Source: Galeruca laticollis (taxonomy: Eukaryota; Arthropoda; Insecta; Coleoptera; Chrysomelidae). Taken from it: a stretch of DNA of 64,000 nt. This document shows positions 43,488 through 54,898 of this stretch, in pieces. Position numbers and translations under genes: made by a program. The notes below the pieces were generated by a model. The model saw only the letters and a list, made by a program, of their open reading frames with translations, ran no database searches and was not told the origin of the DNA. Each line of letters opens with the position of its first letter. Positions within the stretch are counted from its first letter, which is position 1. The DNA is taken from positions 48,881,813 to 48,945,812 of the forward strand of contig OY998176.1 of the NCBI GenBank assembly GCA_963921935.1, read 5' to 3'.

Positions 43488-45240
43488 TACCGTAAAACGG
43501 GGCGACTTGATACCATTTTTGGAATATTCGATACCCTATCGCCGTTCATTTACCGTTCTAATTCCAAAAAAAATTATTTTAGATTACTTTGAGGTGATGG
43601 CTATTGGACACAACGCTTAAAAAAGTTCTACCTCCCTCCACTCCGTAGGAAAAAAATATGGAAGGTCTTTTTTCAAGTCACCCCATGTTGGGGCGACTCG
43701 AAATTTGCCTTTATTTTACATTGTAGTAGCTAGTAGGAACGCAATTGGGGCGACATGAAAATCACAATAACTGATTTTGTATGTCCAACATAAAACAAAT
43801 TAGTTTTTTATATTTCTTCATTATTTTACACATAAAAAACATTTTTTTCAAAATTGGCTTTATTGTCATCACATATTTATTATAAAAATAAAAAACAATA
43901 TTCTACAAAATCACCCAAAATAAACCTTCTTTGGTATAGTAGAGACTACAAAAAAATAAATAAAAGCAAATTCGTTTGACAGTTTACAATCAAATTAATA
44001 ATTAAGATCACATATTTTTAAATTTTAGCTGCCCTCGTCGTAATGTTTCATATTCTAAAAGCTTTTGCTTAATTTCTTTTTGGTCGACAAGTCCGATGTC
44101 TTCTGCAGGGGGAAAACATATGCATTAGGTATTTTATCAATTAATCTTAAGAATGAGCATATATAAGATCCATTTTTTTCGCAATTTATTATTTTTGCCA
44201 CATATTGCTTATTGGTACCAGCTTCAGTTCTCATGTCAACGTGAATGAAATCACCTTGTTTAAAATCTGTCGAGACAGAAGAATCTTGCATAGGTGACAT
44301 GTTATCATCAATTTTATTGGTGTCAGTGTCGGAAAACGGTTCTGGGTCCAGATCTTTGTCGCTGTCGACGGTTAAATCTTCTTCATCCACGTCACTTTCG
44401 GAAGAAGATGATAACCTTGGGCGTAATTTTTTATTCGTTCTTTTATTTTTATTTGGCTTGAATGGCGCTGATGTTGATGGTAGCTGTAGGTCTTCCTGTG
44501 TAATGCTTTTACCTGCATCAACAAACAATTTTTTCTTCCTACCAACAGAGGTTGGTGCTCCAAGCCTAGATTTTTCAAACACTTCTTTTGGTAAATCGAC
44601 AATTGCATCCTGTTCTTGCGTTCTTTGCCTGTCTGTTTTTGGTAGCTTGCATTAAATTTTATTTCTATTCAGTGGTAATAGACCCGTCGCTTCAAAGCCT
44701 GATTGAATATTTTTTCCATACTCTCTGAAAGTCCAATTAATGCCTGCGTTAATAAGCGTGGGAATACTTCTTTTCTTACAGTTCCTTTATTATGTTTTAT
44801 CCTTTCTTGAAGTATCTTTCTTCAAGCGATCTTAATTGGACGAAAGACGCTAACATCTAATGGCTGCATAGGGTGCGTACTGTTAGGAGGCAAAAGCACA
44901 AAACGAATGTCATTCTCCGTACATTTCGAAATAACATTGGCCGAAATGTGGCTTGCCAAATTATCACCAATAAGAACTTCAGGACCCGGTGGCAGAGATC
45001 GAAAATATGGCAATACTATGTTATTAAACCAATCATCAAAAATAGTTGTATCAAACCATCCAGAACGAGAGCGATTATATCTGGCTCCGGTTGGCCCAAA
45101 TTCCGTCCAAGTGCTCCATAAGTGGTCTGCCTTATAGACTATGTAGACCGGAAGCATAAATCCTGAAGCTGCACAAGCAAACATGCCGGAAGTAACTGTT
45201 TCAGATGTATCCATTACCTTCTCCAATATATTGAATTGAT
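43488..45240 (-). pseudogene. pogo/Jerky-like DDE_1 transposase remnant (third pogo family)
   Basis: Read from 45226 downward: SETVTSGMFACAASGFMLPV, FDTTIFDDWFNNIVLPYF, the catalytic VLIGDNLASH and then HPMQPLDVSVFRPIK. After a frame change come FPRLLTQALIG, QSGFEATGLLPLNRNKI and a stop. The C-terminal frame 44055-44582 is Ser/Asp-rich and ends near IPNAYVFPLQKT. The N-terminal half is missing; copy B of the tandem-repeat element lies just upstream. At the 3' end (43488-43760) the sequence GGGGCGACTTGA and variants recur, probably terminal and subterminal transposase-binding sites. Confidence 0.85.
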
Positions 45241-45380
45241 ATTTGCATAGATGTTTGTTACAAGTATCAGAAAAAAACTAAAATATATGGATTTTATTGT
45301 TATTTGTGTAATCAATTACCTAGTGCTAGAATATATCTGGCAGCACCGTTTATAATACATTGCTTGCTAGGGGTGGTGAG
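45241..45380. other. spacer upstream of pogo remnant
   Basis: Short AT-rich stretch between the transposase remnant and copy B of the tandem-repeat element. Confidence 0.4.
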
Positions 45381-46374
45381 TCCGCCCAACCTATCTAATA
45401 TACGAGAAAAGTATTGGTTTACTCCAAAAAAAGTTGGAATTTTGAAAACATTTTTTGAGTTATTTTTACGTTTTCCATCAACAACAACACGAAAAAATGG
45501 TTTTTAGAAAAAAAATCCTGTGTGTATGTCGTCGTCGTCGTCGTCGTTGTCGTCGGCCATTTTTTCTTACATGTCTTGTTAGCATGATACAGCCTCCGGA
45601 GTACAATAATTCACCAATTTTATGATTGAATATTGTTAAGGACATGTCACAGATGATTTTCAGCTCACCAGAGCCAGTACAACGGGTGCTATGGTACTTG
45701 AAGGACGACAATTTGTCATTTTTTGAGAAATTTCAGTTTGTTAGCACGATACAGCCTCCGGAGTTTAAGAAGTCACCAATTTTATGATTGAATATTATTT
45801 AGGACATCTCACTGATGAACCCTATTGATTTTCAGCTCTTCAGAGCCAATACAACATGTGCTACAGTACTTTAAGTTCGATATTTTTGTAATTTTTAAAG
45901 AAGTTTCAGTTTGTTAGCACGATACAGCCTCCGGAGTAAATACAAAAGTGACCAATTTTATGATTGGATATTATTCAGAGCGTCTCAAAAATGAGCCCTA
46001 TTTATATTCAGCTTACTAAAGCTAGTACAACGGGTGCTATGGTACTTGGAGTACCAAATTTTTGTCATTTTAGGAGAATTTTCAGTTTGTTAGCACGATA
46101 CAGCCTCCAGAGAGTATACGATTGATCAATTTTATGATTGAATATTGTTCAAGGAGTCTCACAGATGTACCCTATTGATTTTCAGTTGACTAGAGCGAGT
46201 ACAGCGGGTCCTATAAATCCAGATATACTACATATTTGGTTATTTTTAGAGAAATTTCGGTTTGTTAGCACGATACATCCCCCGAAGTGTATACAAGTAA
46301 AAATTTTATGATAGAATATTGTTCAGGGCCACAGATGCGGAAAAGTTAGTTTTAATCTTTAAAACCATTTATTT
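45381..46374. mobile_element. tandem-repeat-bearing element, copy B (inverted)
   Basis: Inverted relative to copy A at 7854-8953, with the same order of parts: tail with CCGCCCAACCTATC, CGT-type microsatellite (about 45525-45556), tandem units, then the end TTTAAAACCATTTATTTG. The unit phrase GTTAGCACGATACAGCCTCC recurs near 45573, 45737, 45913, 46088 and 46261 (periods 164-176). Both ends coincide with those of copy A, which defines the element as a unit. Confidence 0.85.
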
Positions 46375-46469
46375 GAATGTAAGTTATCCAAATAAATGGA
46401 TTGGAAGGGGGAAGTATATTTTCATGGCCAGCTAGATCTTCCAACTTAATATGTCTGGACTTTATCTGT

Positions 46470-46655
46470 AGGGATGATTGAAGGATTTAGTGTACCAAAC
46501 TCGACCAACCATGCGAGACGACATGAAACAGCGCATTAGAAACGCGATAAATAGTATATCAACAGCTGAGATTGAAGCAGCTGTTATGTCTAAGCGCGAT
46601 AGATTACATCTTTGTGTGGACAAAGATGGAAAACAATTTGAACATTTAATTTGAC
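46470..46655 (+). pseudogene. mariner-like transposase, C-terminal scrap
   Basis: Readable end MRDDMKQRIRNAINSIST, then EAAVMSKRDRLHLCVDKDG and KQFEHLI before TGA at about 46653. This is the typical last segment of insect mariner/Tc-type transposases (helical DLKxRI..A then C..G..FEH). Nothing upstream is left. Confidence 0.7.
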
Positions 46656-47165
46656 ATTAATTTTTAATGATCAAATTATTTGTATGATCTTTCTTTCACA
46701 TATTAAATTTTAAGTTATAATATAGGGTGAGTCAATACTATACTTACTTATGTTTATGCGTACCCCCTACTTATGACAATTAAAACAAAATGCAATTGTT
46801 TTATATTAGATGTAATTAATTCATTTACACTATTTTTTATGACACTAATTTCGTTAAAATCGGTTAATCCAAACCGAAGTTATAGGTATTTATCCACAAA
46901 CACTTACCCACTCTATCCCACCCTTTATTTGAAAAAAATTAGAAAAAGTACTTAAACAAATTTGTGCGGAATTTATTAGGCCTCTTTCTAGTTTACTTAT
47001 TTAATACTTGGTATTATTGGGCATATTTCCCAACAAAACATGTTTTTAAATTTTTCTTCACAGCTTACGCCCCCTAGAAACTTAGAAGTTATTTCCAGCG
47101 ATTTCTCTTGGCTACTTTAACTAAGGAATTTTTTCTCCTAAAATTATAATATGAATAGTTTCTGA
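46656..47165. other. no recognisable feature
   Basis: AT-rich, no supported gene or repeat. Confidence 0.5.
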
Positions 47166-47964
47166 TATACAGTGTGTCCCGGGACTAATGAGTAAAAAGT
47201 CAGGAGCGTATAAACTGAGACAAAATAATGTTAGTACTTCATATAAACTTTTTCTATGCAGGCCTTCGTTTTCGAGTTACAGGCCTCCAAAGTTTTAATT
47301 TTGAATTTGGTTTTTATTTTTATTTTTTGTACTAGTTATTTGATCTTTATAAAATTCACGGCAAAGCTATAATGTACGTGTATGTTTATTTTGGAAATGT
47401 TAACAGATTTACAGTAGTGCCTTGAAGCCAGGGACGGACTACTCGCAATGGTTAGTAATCCAAAAAATTTGCAGGGATGGCACACCCTGTATGAAATTAT
47501 CGAAATTGACTTCCCCCCACATTAAGCTAACGGAAAGGCACTCTTGTTGGATTAATAAAACTGTAAATATTAGCCCAACGACTTATTTTATCGAATTCCA
47601 ACAAGAGTACCATTTCGTTAGCTTGATGTGTGGGGAAGTCAATTTCGATAATTTCATACAGGGTGTACCATCCCTGCAAAATTTTTGGATCACTATCCAT
47701 TGCTTCCAAGGCACTACTGTAAATCTGTTAACTTTACCAAAATAAACATAAACGTACATTATAGCTTTGCTGTAAATTTTATAAAGATCAAATAACTAGT
47801 ACAAAAAATAAAAATAAAAACAAAATTCAAAATTAAAACTTTGGAGGCCTATAACTCGAAAGCGAGGGCCTGCATAGAAAAAGTTTATATGAAGTACCAA
47901 CATTATTTTGGCTCAGATTATACGCTCCTGACTTTTTCCCATTAGTCCCGGGACACCCTGTATA
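47166..47964. mobile_element. near-palindromic foldback MITE, 799 bp
   Basis: The left arm begins TATACAGTGTGTCCCGGGAC. The right arm ends GTCCCGGGACACCCTGTATA. Arms of about 375 bases pair nearly throughout, leaving a loop of about 40 bases around 47555-47590. An inner motif CACCCTGTATGAAATT resembles the terminal motif, as if an element had been duplicated head to head. No coding capacity. Confidence 0.92.
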
Positions 47965-48114
47965 GTCGAGAGATCGGCTTATAGGACCACCCGGTACATG
48001 TTATGATCATTGCGCTAATCTGCTAGCTTTGACACATCAAATAATGATGTCTGTAAGATATGTCAACATGAATGTAAAGTTGATAATACTGGCACAATAG
48101 ATTTGTTTGTTCTG

Positions 48115-48330
48115 ATGTTGATACTCATCGATTAAGAATTTTAATTGATCAGAGAGAGCAACTTGATTTACTAGAATACGATGGGCATTCTGTTCACCAG
48201 TTATGAATCATATAAAACATGTTTGGGCTGAAATATCATCAGAATTAAATATACTTCACTATCCTTCACAAGCATTCCTGTTAGTTAATGCAAGTCATCT
48301 GGGAAGGCATTATACAGCAGAAAAATGAAT
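48115..48330 (+). pseudogene. Tc1/mariner (DDE_3) C-terminal scrap
   Basis: One frame near 48195-48235 reads CSPVMNHIKHVWAEISSEL, a decayed version of the SPDxNPIExxW motif around the catalytic Glu. Upstream, LDLLEYDGHS in another frame fits the preceding strand. The catalytic Glu is Lys here. Confidence 0.5.
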
Positions 48331-49264
48331 GAATTTTATATAAAAGTGTTATTCAATCGATTTTGTACTCCTTTAAGATATGTTTTTAGGTTGTTTCTGC
48401 AATTTGCGTGGATAATCCCATTCGCACAATCTTATTTTAGATAGTTGCATCAAAATTGCAGAGATTTTTTAATTCACTTCAATTGCTGTCCAGGGTAGTT
48501 TAATTCACCAAATAAATCAATATTGAATACTTTTTTATTTGTTAATGATATAAATATGATATATATTTACTACTAAAACTATATTAGTAACAATATGTCT
48601 TTATAACTAATGGATTTAAAAAATATTGATATTAAAGTTAATCGGCACATAAAAGTAATTGAGTTTTCACATGATAAATATGTTTTGAAACGCCATTCTA
48701 TTAAAATCCGAGAAAAGACAACCCTTTTAGTAATACCACCGATTATCAACGGCTATGCATCACCTGGCTTCGTTATTAATTTAACAAAAAAATGATGCTT
48801 AGTATCATATCTGTGTGATTTGTCATGCCTCAGAAGGGTGTACATACAGCCAGTTAATACTCTTGTACATACAAGGCTTTAGTCACTCCCTTTTAATATA
48901 GATACTTTATGATTGATGTACTTTAATTTATCAAAAGTCCAAATTATATGGAGTATTATTAAATGCAGTAAATAAATATGAAGGGCTAACCAAAAATGAT
49001 TTCAACATTGAATTTTTTAGTAATTTTGGTTACATTTGTGAAAATTAAATTTCCATCGCAATTTGCCTTGGTTACGTAAAAGAAAAGTGATATTGTAAAG
49101 TTGCAGGGTAAATAATTATATTTATGGAGTTGTATAATAAAAGAAATCATATTCAAAAGAAGATTTATTCTTCTTTTATACCTAAATATATTTGTTCATC
49201 TCTTTAATTAAACTAAATTCAGATCTTTATTTATTTAAATGACACTTTTAATTCAAACCAACCA
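48331..49264. other. no recognisable feature
   Basis: A 61-codon frame at 48610-48795 is unrecognised and probably chance. Confidence 0.45.
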
Positions 49265-50229
49265 ATATACACGGAAAGAAATGCTTTGATAAGGTGAAGC
49301 AAATCGACTTATTGAAATAAGAAATTCCTTAATCTAAGCCAAATAAATTAGTTCAATCTAAAATAGAATAAAACAAGAAAAAACTGACAAATCTTAGTGT
49401 TTTAGGATTATTCTGTTAATTCCGTTTATGATTAATAACATTTAATTAAAACTAATGTCAGTAGACTCAATTTTCTAGTTTTTGCGTTAAAACTGCTAAA
49501 TCACATCCATTTTTTGATAGGTACACCAAAATTTAGATTAACTACAGAAAACGCATTTCTTAAACCAATCAAACATTAAAGACTGGATTGATGTACCTCC
49601 GCTGCTTAATTTTCGCAATAAATTTACTCAAATAATATCCGATTTAACAATCAGATCCAATTTGAGAAATTGAGATTCTTGGTCTTGATACGATAAGTTC
49701 CATAATTACTATAATCTCAACAAGCATCATAATGAATTTTTTTACATGTTTCACTGTTGCATACATTTTCAAATAAAATCATTTAGGAATTAATTGTATG
49801 GCAGAAAGTTCTGGAGGCATTAGCAGTAAATACCTCTAGGTATATTAATTTGAAATATTTGAAGTTTTAACACAGAATATATTACTGAAGTTTTGATCTA
49901 TAGTTACAATGGGATAAATAAAACAAATGCTTAATTTCTATTATATTTAGATAAAATGTATTCTTGTCTATAGATTAAGTTATTAGTACAATTTACCGAA
50001 ATTTAGAAAGAGAAGAGAAAAAAAAAATAATCTGTCTACTGAAAACAATCAAATATACAGCTAATTCTATCCAATTTTTGCTACGATTATCAAACATTTC
50101 ACTAAATAAATAAAAATCTCCTAGAATCAAGCATTTATTTTGATAAAATCTGTAATATAAGGATTAAATAAAGCAAATAATTTTCTTTTTAACGGTTTTG
50201 GCTATTTGTGTGCGTGAATTTGGAAATGT

Positions 50230-50505
50230 TTATCATTTAGTATATCCAGACCCTTCGTCTTCGTCAGCTCGCTGGTCGCATGCACAACACAACCCTTGTG
50301 TTGTGGTCGCATACTTTTCATACTTTACTTATCAATTTTAACGGGCACGCGGGCGGGTGGTGAGTTGTCAACGTGTCTCACGTTGTGCGTGCCGGAGGAA
50401 GAAACAAATCTAGTTTTGGGTTGGGTGAGAATATACCAATAACTGATCCCATTCTGTTCTGAGCGTTGTCTTGGTTTGATCCCTGGTAGTTTTTCTAGGT
50501 AAGTA
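50230..50505 (+). promoter_or_regulatory. possible promoter / first exon ending in a strong donor
   Basis: GC content rises sharply here compared with the AT-rich surroundings (CGGGCACGCGGGCGGGTGG near 50342). The block ends in TTTCTAGGTAAGTAC, an excellent 5' splice site. This fits a noncoding first exon of the gene downstream. No transcript evidence is available. Confidence 0.3.
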
Positions 50506-50944
50506 CAAAATAAATAATTTTTTCATGTAGACACTAATGAGTAATGCAAAAAGGATGCAATTATTAATATTACACTACGTACAGTTTGTTGAAGTAAATA
50601 CATACCTAACTTTTGTTGATCTTATTGATGTGAAAACTTCTTATAGGAGTTCGGACGCTACATAATACAATAGATTCCAAGGACTTTACCAAGACTTCAA
50701 CTACAAGTTGTTTTTGTGTTACGAGTTTTAATTCTTACACACGTAATTGTTGAAGTTTTCTCTTCTGTCGGCACTCCTGGAGTGCCACTGTTATTTTTTT
50801 TTGTCTAATAAGTATTTAGTACATATTTTAATTTAATTGCTATAAAATTTAGAATCTTGAAAATGATTGAGATATTGCTACCAAGCAAATTGGAAAATAA
50901 ATTTTAGTAGTTATTTAAATTATAATTTAAATATATATCAGGAT

Positions 50945-51906
50945 CCATATTCAGGGTATATGCACTACGGCAGTATTCCATTGACAGAAAATCAAGAACA
51001 AAACGTATCATCAGACACAGATAATAACGAGAGTGGAAACATAACACTTACCGATTTGTCATTTTCCAATTTTGATCACAGCCTGAATAAAAATGGAATT
51101 CTTTGTTTATTAGAAGAATGGGGTATGCCCCACCTTTTTGATACACTTACAAGTAAGCTTCTTTTTTATTTTTTTTATCACATTATGCAAAAATGTGCAA
51201 TATACAAGGTTTTTCTCAGAAATCAAATATTTTCATTTAAATTTAAAAAACTATAACAGAGACAAATTGAATATCAGTAAATCGAGATCCAAAACACAAT
51301 GGTTATTTTATATCTTTTTCGGGTGCATTTCAACCTGCAATCAATCGTCAAAGTGTAGTTTGTCGATTGTCTCCCATTACATTTCATTTTCGATTAGAAA
51401 ACGATAATTTCAAATCGCAAAATGTCACTTTCCATGCATATTCTAGAAAAATCTTATTCAGTTGCTATGTAGTTGCCATGGATTTCTTTTTCAAATTATT
51501 TCTCATATCATAGTATATATAGTATGAATGCTATTCTCAGTTATCATGGATAACTTGAATGAAACTATTAAGATTTGAAAACTTCTTGCAAAATTCCGGG
51601 ACCCATCACCGCTTGTATCATGCACAAGTTTTATTTTAGGGTAATTTTAAAGTATAATTACTAATGTGTGTTGATATTTAGTAAAAATATGAAATTGTTT
51701 TTGCAGAGGCCGGAATTTCCACTTTAAACTCATTTAAATATATGACGGAACGGGACCTGGACATAATATTTCTGAGTAATGATTTGGAAAACAACTTTAT
51801 GTTTAGGAAACATGTTGCAGAATGGAGATTATTAAACGTAATTAGTTTTTTTAATGGCGCTTATAGTTCTTTTTTTCTATTCAAAAAAATTATACTTTCA
51901 GAAAAT
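50945..51906 (+). pseudogene. intron-containing gene with SAM-like helices, probably degraded
   Basis: Exon candidate 50945-51150 follows a TATATCAG acceptor. It encodes DPYSGYMHYGSIPLTENQEQ and ends ILCLLEEWGMPHLFDTLT at an AAGTAAGC donor. The next exon candidate starts after TTTTTGCAG at about 51708 and reads EAGISTLNSFKYMTERDLDI and then FRKHVAEWRLLN up to a GTAATTAG donor (about 51837). The W-G/L...L..l.e.Dl spacing across the intron is like a SAM/pointed-type helical domain. A third piece lies after 51901 and further frames at 51960-52430, but these do not join cleanly. A noncoding first exon could end at the AGGTAAGTAC donor at about 50501. Function unknown. Confidence 0.4.
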
Positions 51907-53348
51907 AAAGAGCCCCACTACATTGAACTGTTCAGAATCAATTAATAACATTTTAATTAAGGAAAATTCCCGACCTTCATCGTCAAGTGGATTTTCATGT
52001 GATGATTCAAATTCAATTCAAGTCTTTTTAAATTAATTAATTTTTTTTCTCAAAAAAATGTATATTTTAGGATTTGAAGACATATTCAAAAAACGATGGG
52101 TCCAGGATACAAAAATCAGCAAATGAAAACAATGGAGGTTTGTCTGACGTTTGTAGACAAGTTGATACAAGATATAGTACTTCACTATGTTAATTGAAAT
52201 TTGTTCATGCACGAAGTTGATTTCAATAAGTTGACCGAAGAAATTTGCAAATTTTTTCCTTTGGAATCGAAGGTTAATATTTCAAAAAGTTTAATTAACT
52301 TAAAAATATCATATGAAATTGACAGGGCACATACTACTTTAAGGACGAGAAAAACATGCCATGTGGAAAGCTATATTTTGTTTATAACGCGGTGGCATAA
52401 CTTAGGAAATTTACACCCTATCAAATGGTAGGAAAGTTGTGAAAGAAAGATATCTTTAGTATGAAAATATGCAAAGTAAACCAGCGAAAACAGTAGGGTT
52501 TTTGGAGTTGTTTTTTTTTTAATTTTTATGCAAAGATTCTAACCCTCAATTAGGTTCTTATCTGCTGTTTTAATTTTAGATTAATTTGCTTTCATATTAA
52601 AACTTATCATTCCCTTATCCACAAACTACTAGGTAAATTGTATATTATACTGCCTTACGAGAAGTTATTTAGGTTATTACTAGTAGCTAGAATATAATAA
52701 TTTAGTTTTCATTTCATTTTACTTCAGATTTGTATAATTATTTCTAATGAATATTAATTAAACAGGAAGTTCGTTTTTTTAGAGTAATATTCCCCCACCA
52801 TCACCACGGCTAATAATGAAAATCAATATTACATCCTGCAATCAAATATTGAATACAAATAATCAAAAGATTAGAAAAGTTTAATTTAATTATTAGATAT
52901 TCGAGATTTAGATAAATCCGATTCATTTATTACTTAAAATTTAGACATATTACATCAAATTATTGCAAAAAGTAATAAAATTATTTGATAAATTTAATCC
53001 TAATTAATCTTAAATTTGCTATCTTTCGTCATATCTTTTTCTAAAATCAATCATATATTTAGCAAATATTGTCTACAATTAACTTAAACTGATCTAAAAA
53101 TTGCTTAATACAATTCAACACGCTAAATTTAAGATATATAGGAATATTATAGGCAAATTAAATTTTATTTTTGCTAATATTCAAATTTTTGTTGTTATTT
53201 AATGCAACTCGTTCACTGCTACTTATCATGGTTCAATTGAATCATTTATCGATATTAATCTAAATTTGGATTGACGCTATATTGATCAAAAATTTGATTG
53301 TGACCTTACTAGAATAATAGTATCCAAAATTTCTTTCCGTGTATTATA

Positions 53349-54898
53349 TAAAAGCTAAACCTAAATAGTTATTTGGATCACTAGTCCAGAAAATTATATT
53401 TTGCGAGTGAGTTGTATTGCGTAGGCGCGGCGGAGCCACACGAGCACTTGCAAAATATTTTTTGGACGTGTAATCCATAAAATTTTTCTTGCCAACAAAT
53501 TTAAATTATTTTTAAAAAGTAGGAAACTAACGAAATATTTCTATTTTATGTTGACATTTAGGAAATTAAGAATCAATGCTGTCGTCCCACTTCTAGTGAA
53601 TTTTTAACAAATGTCACCTTTGTAAGTACTAGGCCGGGAATTTTATATTCCCGGCGGATTTTGAATGCTGCAAAACTGTCGATATATGGCTGGCGGCATT
53701 AAAACGTATTTTCTTCTCTTAGTTCCAAGTTTGGAGTCCTAGTTCTAATTTTGATACATTCCTACAGAATTTTCAAAATTTCTTTTTATTATATCAATTT
53801 TACTTTGGTGTTATTATTTATTATAGTTCGAATAAGATGGTATCTAATACTCTAATAATTATTCTTTTTGCTCTCTTCTGATGCTCTTACAAACATCAGG
53901 AAAATAACTTCTAGTCTTCAATAAGTCCATTTCGTTTCATTTCTTTTTTTTGTATCGTTTTCTGTTACGACTTGTCCTATTGAATTGATTTTAGTTGAAT
54001 ATCTCTTCTCTAATTTCTCCACCGTCCATGATCAAACTACGTATAATCATACAATATTCAGATTCTCCAAATTATAGTTACTACTTTTTCTTCCATTTGC
54101 AATGATGCTCTTCATCTTAGTGAAAGGTGATACGTTATTGCAGTCACAATTGACAGTCATTGCGCAGGAAAGCAATTAAAACAACATTTTTAAGCCGCAT
54201 ACAGCCATAAGTAGAATTACCTCGAACTCTAACCTTGAAAAGAATTGCTTAGAAAGCCTATGAGTGTTCGGTCGTCAGAAGAGATTATCCCAGGTAACAC
54301 AGGTTATAAGAGCAATGGAGAGATTGATTCATTAACCGGAGAAATGTTCCGATTAGCCGTGAACCTTTCTGTGATATAGCAAAAAAGGAATCGTATTTCG
54401 TGAAAATACAATCTCGAGAATCAAGTATATGATTAGTTTTTAAAAGATAGGAGAGAAAAAATGTAACTCTTGTAAAAAATTGGTATCTGTACAGTGTAAC
54501 TTTACAGTGTAATTACTGTCACCAGAGTAATAAACGACGCTGTCTTATAGTTTGAATTTGGTTGCAACGATTGCTATCACCAGTGCTTTAGGGCACGAGA
54601 GAGCAGTTTCCTCCCCCTTTCTTGAGCCTTGAGAGAAGGTAGCTCGAGCGGAAGGGTATCGTGAGCCCTCTTGGACTTAAACGATATGCCAAGCCTGAGC
54701 TCCGAGGTTTGCCGTGTCGTCAGGACCCCCGTACGTCCACGGGTCCAGTCCACCTGTACCTAGGGGGGAATTGTCGGGAGTAAGGAAAACAGACTAGGTG
54801 GATAACAAATAAATGTGCCTATATTACAATCAGATAAATAACATAAAAAAAATCAACAAACAAAGAACTGAAAATAATAACTTGAGCTACACTTTCTA
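53349..54898. other. no firm feature; GC-richer block at 54540-54780
   Basis: The GC-richer block ends in AGGGGGGAATTGTCGGGAG, which recalls a polypurine tract with an LTR start, but no matching LTR was found. The rest is AT-rich and unremarkable. Confidence 0.35.

Larger units (their letters stand above)
49265..53348. mobile_element. unclassified 4.1-kb TIR element
   Basis: ATACACGGAAAGAAAT at 49267 is matched by ATTTCTTTCCGTGTAT ending near 53345. Several TAAATTTAGATTAA-like words recur within about 700 bases of each end and may be subterminal repeats. The interior has a GC-richer block at 50230-50510 and a multi-exon reading region. No transposase was recognised. The 16-base inverted pair alone is modest evidence, so the element is provisional. 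Confidence 0.45.

Noticed and set aside
47422..47745. 107-codon frame in the palindrome
   Set aside because: Reads through both arms of a palindrome; the matching antisense frame shows it is an artefact of symmetry.
54760..54780. Polypurine tract and LTR start before the gypsy fragment
   Set aside because: The sequence after it does not match the 3' LTR at 56741-57195, so it is not this element's 5' LTR.
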